From NCBI GenBank assembly GCA_025464925.1, contig JAODMS010000134.1, positions 1-12,425 of the forward strand: a stretch of 12,425 bases of DNA, in the 5' to 3' direction. The DNA is from Arthrobacter sp. Its GTDB lineage: Bacteria > Actinomycetota > Actinomycetes > Actinomycetales > Micrococcaceae. The notes under the pieces were generated by a model. It was not told where the DNA came from and made no database searches. It worked only from the letters and a program-made list of their open reading frames with translations. The translations under genes and the position numbers were made by a program. This document shows, one piece after another, positions 6,559 to 12,425 of the stretch. How positions within the stretch are numbered: position 1 is the stretch's first letter; each line of letters begins with the position of its first letter.

Positions 6559-7344
6559 TTATACGGTCGGGACGGTGCCGCCGTCGATGACGTGGTCGGC
6601 ACCGACGATCGAAGAGGCGGCATCGGCGACGAGGAAACCGACGAGCTCGGCGATCTCGTCCGGCCGGGCGGGGCGGCCGAGCGGGATGCCGCCGAGGGAG
6701 TCCATGATCGATTTCACGGCAGCGTCTCGGTCCGTACCGCCCGCCTGAGCGATGCGGTCGATGAGGCCAGCGGCCCCGGTGGTCTGCATGAAGCCCGGCG
6801 AAACACTGTTGACTCGCACGCCTCGCGGCGCGAGTTCCTTCGCCAGTCCCTTGCTGTAGGTGCGGAGGGCAGCCTTAGCGGCGGCGTAGCCCAGGTAGCG
6901 GTCGGAGAGGGGCATCTGCCAGTTGATCGACACGATGTGCACGATCGCGCCCTTTCCTGCCTTGATCATGTGAGGGACGAGGGCGCGGTCGATGCGGACC
7001 GCACCGAGCAGGTTCAGCTGCAGCTCGTTTTCCCAGTCCTCGTCACTAAGGGCGGCGTGGCCGCCGCCAGGAGCGCTCGGACCTCCCGCGCTGTGCACAA
7101 CGATGTCAAAACCTCCTGTGCTCTGGGCGCTGTCGGTAATAGCTTGTGTGCCGGCGCGTGTTGTGATGTCCGCTGCGATGAAGTCGTCGGCGGCCAAGCC
7201 ACCTGCGAGCCGGGTTCTGGCCACTGCAGTGACTGTTGCGCCGGCGTCTTGAAGGCGCCGGACGATGGCCTCGCCGGCGCCCTTGGTGCCGCCGGTCACC
7301 AAGGCCCGACGGCCGGTCAAGGACAGAGCTTCGGGATAGGTCAT
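6559..7344 (-). CDS. Short-chain dehydrogenase/reductase (SDR, classical type)
   Basis: This 261-residue cytosolic NAD(P)-dependent oxidoreductase has a complete classical SDR layout: the cofactor loop [11 protein letters not shown] (17-27, TGxxxGxG), Asn111 in LQLNLLGAV, Ser139 in IVHIVSINW, and Tyr153/Lys157 in [16 protein letters not shown]. The substrate/cofactor strand follows as [14 protein letters not shown], and the C-terminus is [18 protein letters not shown]. The usual NNAG motif reads HSAG, a mild variation. The start at 7344 is supported by AGGAG about 5 nt upstream. It heads a two-gene unit with the FMN reductase and lies 230 bp downstream of the HxlR regulator on the same strand. 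A shared upstream element suggests HxlR control. The substrate is unknown; the context points to carbonyl or quinone chemistry. Confidence 0.94.
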   Translation of the reverse strand: MTYPEALSLTGRRALVTGGTKGAGEAIVRRLQDAGATVTAVARTRLAGGLAADDFIAADITTRAGTQAITDSAQSTGGFDIVVHSAGGPSAPGGGHAALSDEDWENELQLNLLGAVRIDRALVPHMIKAGKGAIVHIVSINWQMPLSDRYLGYAAAKAALRTYSKGLAKELAPRGVRVNSVSPGFMQTTGAAGLIDRIAQAGGTDRDAAVKSIMDSLGGIPLGRPARPDEIAELVGFLVADAASSIVGADHVIDGGTVPTV

Positions 7345-7466
7345 GTGAACTCCTGCTGTCGATGGTCACTGGTTGGGGACGAAACCGGAAGCTGTTCTCG
7401 CTTCTGTTTCACTCTGTCCAACAACGCCTTTCGGCAGCACAATCCCCGTTGCCCACCAGCACTTTG

Positions 7467-7489
7467 ACCTGCGTAAGGAACATTCAGGT
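7467..7489 (-). promoter_or_regulatory. Candidate HxlR-type operator upstream of the SDR operon
   Basis: ACCTG (7467-7471) and CAGGT (7485-7489) form 5-bp arms with a 13-bp spacer, and they contain TGCGTAA-N8-CAGG (7470-7488). Nearly the same element, with a 7-bp gap, sits in the HxlR promoter at 8016-8033. It is 125 nt upstream of the SDR start. Confidence 0.4.
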
Positions 7490-7501
7490 AAGAAATGCGC
7501 A

Positions 7502-7540
7502 GTCAGGGGGATGGGCCGGCGAAGCGACTTCTGCCCTGAC
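7502..7540 (-). repeat. Inverted repeat after the HxlR gene
   Basis: GTCAGGG (7502-7508) and CCCTGAC (7534-7540) are perfect 7-bp arms with a 25-nt spacer, beginning 33 nt after the HxlR stop on the minus strand. It may be a weak terminator separating HxlR from the SDR operon. Confidence 0.3.
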
Positions 7541-7573
7541 CGGCGCGGCCCCGAAACCCTGCGGGCGTGGGGC

Positions 7574-7981
7574 TCAGACCGGACTGGCGGTGCGGTGTTG
7601 CCGCCGGCCGGACTCGATCTCGGCGTGGTGTTCGTCCGCCCACGCGACGAGAGCCAGTATCGGTTCAAGGAGCGTCTCGCCCAGAGGGGTCAGGGCATAT
7701 TCCACCCGGGGCGGCACCTCCCCGTAGGAAATGCGGGAGACCAGGCCGTCCGTTGCGAGGGCCCGCAAGGTTACGGTCAGCATCCGATGGGAAATGCCAG
7801 GGATCGCGTCTTGCAGCTTCGTGAACCGGAGGGATCCGCGGGCCAGCGTCGCAATGACGAGTATTGACCACTTGTCGCCCACCCTGGTGAGCAGTTCGCG
7901 GACAAAACCGGTGGAGTCAGGAGCCTCGTCGCACACCCTGAGAAACTGGTCGGTCAACTGCTTTGTATCCGGCATTCGCAT
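7574..7981 (-). CDS. HxlR-family winged-helix transcriptional regulator
   Basis: This 135-residue protein shows the single HxlR winged-helix domain: TRVGDKWSILVIATLARGSLRF, then FTKLQDAIPGISHRMLTVTLRAL (recognition helix), DGLVSRISYGEVPPRVEYALTPLGETL (wing), and a dimerising C-terminal helix ending WADEHHAEIESG. Many relatives (YodB, CatR, QorR, HypR) are repressors that sense quinones, diamide or hypochlorite through an N-terminal cysteine. Here Cys17 (in FLRVCDEAPD) is the only cysteine and lies shortly before the winged helix, so one-Cys sensing by alkylation or intersubunit disulfide is plausible. AAGGA at 7986-7990 fits the ATG at 7981 (4-nt gap) or the one at 7975 (10-nt gap). It lies upstream of the SDR/FMN-reductase pair on the same strand and is divergent from the alpha/beta hydrolase. 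Confidence 0.93.
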   Translation of the reverse strand: MRMPDTKQLTDQFLRVCDEAPDSTGFVRELLTRVGDKWSILVIATLARGSLRFTKLQDAIPGISHRMLTVTLRALATDGLVSRISYGEVPPRVEYALTPLGETLLEPILALVAWADEHHAEIESGRRQHRTASPV

Positions 7982-8015
7982 TACTTCCTTTGAGACGCCC
8001 AGGGGCACTTCAGGG

Positions 8016-8043
8016 TGCGTAATGTATAACAGGATTTTTCCTG
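8016..8043 (-). promoter_or_regulatory. HxlR promoter region: -10-like box, TGCGTAA element and perfect palindrome
   Basis: Read towards the HxlR gene, a perfect CAGGA-AAAA-TCCTG palindrome (8030-8043) directly precedes TTATACATTACG, which offers TATACA or TACATT as a -10. The palindrome would fall in the -35/-10 spacer, the classical place for a repressor. The adjoining TTACGCA (TGCGTAA at 8016-8022 on plus) recurs upstream of the SDR gene. No good -35 is visible. Confidence 0.45.
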
Positions 8044-8264
8044 CGTGCATTCCGTTCCGTCCATGACGTCAGTGCTTACGAGGCTGAGTTGAATCGGTGG
8101 CGGCTACTCAGCGCTGGCCGGCGCAGGGTTCCCCGGTTCTTGAGCGCAACACCTCCTGGGACCGTCGATGCATGCTCGGCTCGGCAGCCCGGACACTGAT
8201 TTCAGCCGTCGGGGGAGTGACCATGGGCGGCCACGCCGAGCGGGAGGCTTCGAGGCATTCCCCC

Positions 8265-8304
8265 AGTCAACTGACTCTAGCGGCGCGAAGCGCGCCGGGG
8301 CTAG
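8265..8304. promoter_or_regulatory. Two adjoining inverted repeats upstream of the hydrolase
   Basis: The first is AGTCA-AC-TGACT (8265-8276). It is followed without a gap by CTAGC-GGCGCG, loop AAG, CGCGCC, a 3-nt bulge GGG, then GCTAG (8277-8304). The second could fold as an 11-bp stem in RNA. They end 38 nt before the hydrolase ATG and could be operators or a leader structure. Confidence 0.4.
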
Positions 8305-8342
8305 CATCCGGTTATTACTCCCTTTCGAACCAGGAGAATCCC

Positions 8343-9035
8343 ATGTCCGAAGAACCAGTAAAGAACGTCGTGCTCGTGCACGGCGGCTTCGTGGACGGAT
8401 CAGGCTGGCAGGGTGTGTACGACCTGCTCACCGCAGAAGGCTACAACGTCAAGGTCGTCCAGAACCCGACCGTGTCCCTGGAAGATGACGTCGCCGTTAC
8501 CAGGCGGGCGATCGCCGACTGCGAGGGCCCCGTCGTGCTGGTCGGTCACTCCTACGGCGGCGTGGTCGTCACCGAAGCCGGCACCGACGAGAACGTCGCC
8601 GCCCTCGTCTACATCGCCGCGTTCGTGCCTGACACCGGCGAATCGGTGGGCACCCTCATCGCCGATCCGCCGCCCGGCGCGCCGGCCCCGCCCATCCTTC
8701 CGCCCCAGGACGGGTTCCTCTTCCTGGACCGCGAAAAGTTTGCCGCTTCCTTCGCGGCGGACGTACCGCCCGGGCAGGCGGCCTTCATGGCCGACTCGCA
8801 GGTCCCCTGGGGCGTCGACGCCCTCCAGGGGGCAGTCACCAGGCCCGCCTGGCGAGGCTTGCCCAGCTGGTACCTGATCGCCGCAGAGGACCGGATGATC
8901 CCGCCGGCCGCGCAGCACGCGATGTCGGCACGGGCCGGGTCTTCGGTCACCGAGGTCGCCGCAAGCCACTCCGTGTACGTCTCACAACCGCAAGCAGTGG
9001 CCTCAGTCATCAGGGAGGCAGCGGGACGCGGCTAG
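8343..9035 (+). CDS. Alpha/beta hydrolase
   Basis: This 230-residue serine hydrolase of the alpha/beta fold has VVLVHGGFVDGSGWQGVYDLL (oxyanion-loop HGG), the nucleophile elbow GHSYGG with Ser70, the acid Asp183 in YLIAAEDRMIPP and the base His209 in ASHSVYVSQP, so the triad is complete. Its short cap and HGGFVDGSGW motif match the large group of small cytosolic esterases often annotated as alpha/beta hydrolase family 6; a Pro-rich segment (DPPPGAPAPPILPPQ) sits in the cap. The substrate is unknown. The start at 8343 has AGGAG 6 nt upstream, and the frame further upstream lacks support. It is divergent from the HxlR gene, so it may share that regulator's control. Confidence 0.93.
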   Translation: MSEEPVKNVVLVHGGFVDGSGWQGVYDLLTAEGYNVKVVQNPTVSLEDDVAVTRRAIADCEGPVVLVGHSYGGVVVTEAGTDENVAALVYIAAFVPDTGESVGTLIADPPPGAPAPPILPPQDGFLFLDREKFAASFAADVPPGQAAFMADSQVPWGVDALQGAVTRPAWRGLPSWYLIAAEDRMIPPAAQHAMSARAGSSVTEVAASHSVYVSQPQAVASVIREAAGRG

Positions 9036-9089
9036 CAAGGTCATCCAGGGCACTGTCAGCCGGTCAGGTAGTCGACTCATTCGCTCCCA

Positions 9090-9111
9090 AGCCCGTGGCA
9101 CAGTCACGGCT
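9090..9111 (+). terminator. Candidate hairpin after the hydrolase
   Basis: AGCCCGTG (9090-9097) pairs with CACGGCT (9105-9111) with one bulged C and a 7-nt loop, 54 nt after the hydrolase stop. No T-run follows, so it is only a weak terminator candidate. Confidence 0.35.
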
Positions 9112-9163
9112 GGCAACCGGGGACCATCTGACCGGTGCCGGAACCAAAGTTTGCCGGAGGGGA

Positions 9164-9187
9164 TTTTTCGCGTCGGAAAAACCGACG
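9164..9187 (+). repeat. Two mutually exclusive stems
   Basis: TTTTTC (9164-9169) pairs with GAAAAA (9176-9181), while CGTCGG (9171-9176) pairs with CCGACG (9182-9187) around an AAAAA loop. The two 6-bp stems overlap, so only one can form. No gene directly follows. Confidence 0.35.
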
Positions 9188-9323
9188 GAAGGTGCCGCGG
9201 TGGAGGGCCGGCTTGCGGGACGGCGGTCTTTGCCTGAACTTTCCGGGGGCGATGAGGACGCCGGGTTCAGAGTGTGGGGCCAGTTGCTGGTGTCAGATCT
9301 TTATTGGTGCTTGTAGATGTCCG

Positions 9324-9542
9324 GGCGGCATACGTGCCGCCGGCGCTTGGTGATCCAAGCTGGGCGTTGTGCACGCAATGGACTTTTCGGAGTGCAAGTC
9401 TGCACGAATTGGACGGGCTGCCCCTGTCTGCAGGGTAGGAAGTCCGTAAAATTGACGGAGGTCGGCGGCGGTCTTGTCGGGAGAATTCCCCCCTTCTTGC
9501 CGGCTGAGTGTTTTTCCTCCCGTCGCCGGCTTAACCAGCGAC
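9324..9542. repeat. Array of consecutive short hairpins (possible structured RNA)
   Basis: The perfect stems in order are: 9324-9341 (7 bp, TACG loop), 9345-9360 (6 bp, TGAT), 9364-9376 (4 bp, 5-nt loop), 9392-9405 (5 bp, AGTC), 9422-9435 (5 bp, TCTG), 9443-9459 (5 bp, 7-nt loop) and 9479-9490 (4 bp, GAAT). A final interrupted stem at 9522-9542 is 5+2 bp around one mismatch. They do not overlap and are not copies of one another. A TTGTAGATGT extended -10-like string lies at 9311-9320. I cannot assign a known RNA family. Confidence 0.35.
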
Positions 9543-9808
9543 AGCTTCTTCCCTTGTCGAGGACCCGGTCGTCGGCCGCTGGTAGGGGCCTAACTGGATC
9601 CTCGGTTTCACGAAGCGGACGGCAGCCGCGGGTCGGTTCCCTGGAGCTGTCCGGGCTCGATACGTTCGATGGGTGGGTTCCGGGCGGTGGGCAGGAACGC
9701 TGCTGGTGCGTTGTGGTCGCGCGTTCGTTCGAGGCCCAGGTCCGCCCCGGTGGGCACTGGCTCGGATGCGATTATTGAGGGTCGGGTTTCGTGCAACCGG
9801 AAGGTTTA

Positions 9809-10864
9809 GTGAACTTCATGCTTCCTGCCAGCGACGATGCTGTCGGTTCGAGTCCGGGGCTGCAGCGACGCGGGTACCTCAGGCGCTATCGCGTTCCGGG
9901 CGGGTTAAGCCCGGAAGAGAAATTTGAGCACTGGCGCACGTGGTACGGTTCTGCCGTTGATACACCCATGCGTCTTGAGAAAACCGAAAGCGCTGTGCGT
10001 CGCAATTTCAATCCGACCGCGGTAAGCCTGAGCGGTTCCGGGTTCAGTCTCGTGGAGCTCACCAATGAACCGGCCGCAGGCTACTGGAACGGGGATGCGT
10101 CTTCCGGGGAGATCCGGCTGGTGCATTTCAGGACCGCGTGCGCGGAGTTCACGTTCTCCGGACGCTCAGAAGCCGTCTTGCCGGGTGCGGTGAGGTTTCT
10201 TGATCTTTCTTCCGCCGGCAGTTTCCATGCACCGGCCGGACTCGGGTCGGTGCAGATAAACGTAGACCGCGGTCTGCTCGGCCTGGACGAAAAGTCAGTG
10301 CAACGATTGCATGCGTTGACCGATATCAGGGAAAGCCCCTTGGTGCGGGCTCTCATCCTTCCAGCGCTGTCGGACTGGCAGCGGCCGGGCATGGATCAGG
10401 AAGTGCATCGCCTCCAGCCTGTTGTCCGGTCCGTCATGGCGGCCCTGATCGGCTCGCTGCTCGATCCACCTCGTGACGATGCCGAGCTCAGGCCGGCTCG
10501 CATCCTGGCGATCAGGAAATTCATGCGGAAGAACTCCAGGAATCCAGCACTGGATGTGGACGCGGTTGTGGAGTACTCGCATCTTTCACGCCGCGCGCTC
10601 TACTACCTTTTCGAAGACGAGGGGCTTCAGGTAAACGGCTACATTCGCGCGCTTAGAACGCTGGACGCCCTCGAACTCCTCACCGCTCCGAACCCGCGGA
10701 AGCTCTCCCTCGCAGGGATAGCTGAAGCCAGCGGATTTACCAGCGTGCCGGCGATGCGGCGGGCCGTCCAGGCGACCACCGGAGCCTCCCTGAGGGACGC
10801 ACAGGCGGGCACTGAAGGACTGCGGTCCGCAACCTCAGCGCTAAGAAAACTGGTCGGATTCTAA
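9809..10864 (+). CDS. AraC-family transcriptional regulator
   Basis: This 351-residue regulator has an N-terminal AraC-binding-like domain (roughly residues 30-200, with SGFSLVELTNEPAAGYWNGD, VHFRTACAEFTFSGRSEAVL and VRFLDLSSAGSFHAP strands) and a C-terminal double helix-turn-helix. The first HTH is clear (LSRRALYYLFEDEGLQVNGY then IRALRTLDALELL). The second (SLAGIAEASGFTSVPAMRRAVQATTGASLRDA) follows the family pattern but has Ala/Val where the usual aromatic residues stand and lacks the final P..YR, so it is somewhat diverged. GTG at 9809 with GGAAGG 4 nt upstream is the most likely start; a GTG at 9791 and an ATG at 9818 are alternatives. It stands alone, with 773 bp before and 563 bp after it free of genes, so its target cannot be inferred from context. 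Confidence 0.87.
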   Translation: MNFMLPASDDAVGSSPGLQRRGYLRRYRVPGGLSPEEKFEHWRTWYGSAVDTPMRLEKTESAVRRNFNPTAVSLSGSGFSLVELTNEPAAGYWNGDASSGEIRLVHFRTACAEFTFSGRSEAVLPGAVRFLDLSSAGSFHAPAGLGSVQINVDRGLLGLDEKSVQRLHALTDIRESPLVRALILPALSDWQRPGMDQEVHRLQPVVRSVMAALIGSLLDPPRDDAELRPARILAIRKFMRKNSRNPALDVDAVVEYSHLSRRALYYLFEDEGLQVNGYIRALRTLDALELLTAPNPRKLSLAGIAEASGFTSVPAMRRAVQATTGASLRDAQAGTEGLRSATSALRKLVGF

Positions 10865-11427
10865 AGGACCCGGAATCCGCCTCGGCGACACGTTCAGCGT
10901 CAGGCAGTAACGGCCCGGGTGTCGCGGTGGGACCGGCACGGGACCATTCGCCGCCGATAGCAGAGGACAGAGTTTTACCTGCTTCGCGCCGGTTCGTCGC
11001 CTCCTCGAGGAAGCGAGGGCTGGTCGGCAGCGGAAACCGGCGTGCAGCTCGATCCGACGTTTGAACAGTAGTTCCGCGCCCGGTGCCGGGTCTGGTGCCT
11101 CTACGGTGAATGGGTTGACATCAGGAAGTGCCGGACGTGCCTGCCTGGGGCCATAAGTGCGTCCAGTTCCGGCGCAATCTTGAACGGCGTCAGGTCTGTC
11201 CTTTCATCTGGTTGCCAAACCTTTCCGGGCACGGCGCCGCCTTGGCAGGGAGGGTGCCGGTACTACAGCATCACATCGCAGGAATGCTGCTCAGTGAATC
11301 AGCGATCCAACGGAAGGCCTGAAAGCGCGGAAAGCCGGTGCAGGGGCGGCCTGCGCCCCTGCACCGGCTACTAAATCCCGGGCCCTGGATTGTTCCCGGG
11401 GTGGGATTCGTGGCGGGGTACCGCCGG
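10865..11427. other. Intergenic stretch between AraC regulator and TerC: terminator only
   Basis: These 563 bp hold no supported gene. Short frames around 11128-11374 lack family-like sequence. A perfect TCCTCGAGGA palindrome lies at 11002-11011 and a TTGACA at 11115-11120 without a matching -10. The strong hairpin at 11333-11369 is listed separately. Confidence 0.6.
11333..11369 (-). terminator. Strong terminator of the TerC gene (16-bp perfect stem)
   Basis: AGCCGGTGCAGGGGCG (11333-11348) and its exact reverse complement (11354-11369) enclose a 5-nt GCCTG loop. On the minus strand the stem is followed by TT and a further T-rich CGCTTTC, 58 nt after the TerC stop. It could also stop read-through from the AraC gene. 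Confidence 0.85.
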
Positions 11428-12425
11428 CTAACGAGCCAGATACTGCTCGTGCTGCCGGTGCGCCTCGGCCACCTCGGCGCGGATCGTGTCCACGTCCTTG
11501 GCCTTGTTGCGGTATTTCGGCTCCATCTGTTCGATCTGCCGTTCTTCCTCCCGCAGGGCGTTATAGATACGCTCGCGCTCGGCGGGGTCCGCGGTGTATT
11601 CGAGGTCCAGGTAGCTCACTGCGTGCCGGCGGGCATTGTTGATCGCGGTCTGTGCCTTGCCTGCCTTGCTCACCAGCGATGCCACCACGGTAAGGACCAG
11701 CGCGCCGATGATGACGGTCAGGGACAGGCCCGTGCTGATCTCCACGACCGGGACCGGCTGGCCACCGTTGACGAACGGCAGGTTGTTCTCGTGCAGCGCA
11801 TGAAGGATCAGCTTGACGCCGATGAAGGCCAGGATGGCTGCCAGGCCGTAGGCGAGGTAGATTAGCCGGTCCAGCAGGCCGTCGATCAGGAAGTACAGCT
11901 GGCGCAGGCCCATCAGCGAGAACGCCGTGGCGGTGAAGACAATGTAGACGTTCTGGGTCAGGCCGAAGATGGCCGGGATCGAATCCAGGGCGAACAGGAT
12001 ATCGGTGCCGCCGATGGCCACCATGACCAGCAGCATCGGGGTCAGGGCCTTTTTGCCGTTCTCCATGGTGAACAGCTTGTCGCCGTCGTAGTGATCGGTG
12101 GTGTGGAAGACCCTGCGGGCCAGGCGGATGATGAAGTTGTCCGCCGTGTCCTCGCCTTCGGGTTCGGGCTTGAGAAGGTTGCCGGCGGTGATCAGCAGGA
12201 TCAACCCGAAGGCGTAAAAGATCCAGGCGAAGGAATTGATCAGTGCCGCGCCGAGGAAAATGAAGCCGGTGCGGGCAATCAGCGCGAACACGATGCCAAA
12301 CAGCAGCACCTTCTGCTGATCCTCGCGCGGAACGCGGAAGCTGGCGATGATGATCAGGAAGACAAACAGGTTGTCCACCGAAAGCGCCTTCTCCGTGATG
12401 TACCCGGCGAAGTACTCCGAGCCCA
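11428..12425 (-). CDS. TerC-family integral membrane protein (5' truncated by window edge)
   Basis: The frame is open to the right edge, giving 331 residues from GSEYFAGYITEKALSVDNLFVF onward; the start and first membrane segments lie beyond the window. TerC/Alx/YkoY proteins are multi-pass inner-membrane proteins linked to tellurite resistance and, in several bacteria, to Mn2+ export or metalation of secreted proteins. The hallmark acidic residues inside membrane helices are present: Asp in SVDNLFVF and two Asp in IGGTDILFALDSIPAI. About seven hydrophobic segments are visible, and a cytoplasmic loop (LLKPEPEGEDTADN) carries the usual acidic stretch. The charged C-terminal tail of about 80 residues (from KAGKAQTAINN) looks helical and soluble, which is common in actinobacterial members. 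The GTG at 12378 is an internal Val, not the start. Confidence 0.93.
   Translation of the reverse strand, partial: GSEYFAGYITEKALSVDNLFVFLIIIASFRVPREDQQKVLLFGIVFALIARTGFIFLGAALINSFAWIFYAFGLILLITAGNLLKPEPEGEDTADNFIIRLARRVFHTTDHYDGDKLFTMENGKKALTPMLLVMVAIGGTDILFALDSIPAIFGLTQNVYIVFTATAFSLMGLRQLYFLIDGLLDRLIYLAYGLAAILAFIGVKLILHALHENNLPFVNGGQPVPVVEISTGLSLTVIIGALVLTVVASLVSKAGKAQTAINNARRHAVSYLDLEYTADPAERERIYNALREEERQIEQMEPKYRNKAKDVDTIRAEVAEAHRQHEQYLAR

Larger units (their letters stand above)
7982..8342. other. Divergent HxlR / alpha-beta hydrolase intergenic region
   Basis: This 361-bp region contains the HxlR promoter elements near its left end and two adjacent inverted repeats (8265-8304) near its right end. 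The frame of the hydrolase stays open upstream to about 8097, but nothing there resembles a protein domain and there is no ribosome site, so I treat it as non-coding. Confidence 0.6.
9036..9808. other. 773-bp stretch without a recognisable gene, rich in hairpins
   Basis: Open frames occur on both strands (for example 9317-9778 on plus and 9608-9796 on minus), but none has a ribosome site or a family-like sequence. The stretch carries a candidate terminator (9090-9111), overlapping alternative stems (9164-9187) and a run of short perfect hairpins (9324-9542). It may hold a structured RNA, the AraC promoter and leader, or relics of a lost element. I saw no transposase motif, terminal repeat or target duplication. 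Confidence 0.5.

Noticed and set aside
8097..8342. Upstream extension of the hydrolase frame
   Set aside because: The ATG at 8343 has a good AGGAG and matches the family's N-terminus; the upstream part contains operator-like repeats and no domain sequence.
9431..9460. Resemblance of GGTAGGAAGTCCG to the conserved RNase P RNA core
   Set aside because: Only a few bases match, and I do not see the other universal RNase P motifs nearby, so rnpB is not supported.
9317..9778. 153-codon plus-strand open frame in the gene-free region
   Set aside because: No ribosome site before its ATG, an erratic Cys/Arg/Gly-rich sequence without domain-like pattern, and overlap with the hairpin array. Long frames arise by chance at this GC content.
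9608..9796. Minus-strand 62-codon frame divergent from the AraC gene
   Set aside because: It starts at TTG inside the AraC leader, has no ribosome site and no recognisable sequence.
11115..11120. Perfect TTGACA -35 hexamer
   Set aside because: No -10-like hexamer at 16-18 bp and no plus-strand gene downstream.

Overview
The window is high-GC DNA with AAGGA/AGGAG-type ribosome binding sites, strongly G/C-ending codons and many single-gene regulator/enzyme pairs. This fits an actinobacterium, most plausibly an Arthrobacter-like member of the Micrococcaceae. That placement is inferred from the style of the sequence and the protein families, because no marker gene is present. I see no rRNA, tRNA, CRISPR array, transposase or phage gene.

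Layout. (1) 1-1727: the C-terminal end of a probable TetR-type regulator (+) converges on an aldo/keto reductase (-). A small Arg-rich ORF lies upstream of the reductase on the same strand. (2) 1728-2615: an XRE/MmyB-type regulator reads divergently from the reductase; its short upstream region holds inverted repeats and its gene is followed by a strong hairpin. (3) 2846-4774: a large GH15 glucoamylase/trehalase-type glycosidase (+), possibly leaderless. (4) 5022-7981, all on minus: an HxlR-family regulator, then an SDR oxidoreductase and an NADPH-dependent FMN reductase 27 bp apart, then an NTF2-like/SgcJ-type small protein. (5) 8343-9035: an alpha/beta hydrolase (+), divergent from the HxlR gene. 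(6) 9036-9808: a long non-coding stretch unusually rich in short perfect hairpins. (7) 9809-10864: an orphan AraC-type regulator (+). (8) 11428-12425: a TerC-family membrane protein (-), cut by the right edge of the window and followed by a 16-bp stem terminator.

How the genes may work together. Two modules (XRE/MmyB with aldo/keto reductase; HxlR with SDR, FMN reductase and perhaps the NTF2-like protein and the divergent hydrolase) have the architecture of small electrophile, quinone or aldehyde detoxification units, each controlled by a ligand- or redox-sensing repressor. A shared element (TGCGTAA, 7-8 bp, CAGG) upstream of both the HxlR gene and the SDR gene, plus a perfect palindrome in the HxlR promoter, suggests one regulator binds both places. 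GH15, AraC and TerC look like independent neighbours.

The least explained part is 9036-9808. It carries eight non-overlapping short hairpins in about 220 nt, four of them with exactly 4-nt loops, and a separate pair of mutually exclusive stems. No protein I recognise is encoded there, so it is the best candidate for something undescribed, such as a structured RNA. The evidence is pattern only.
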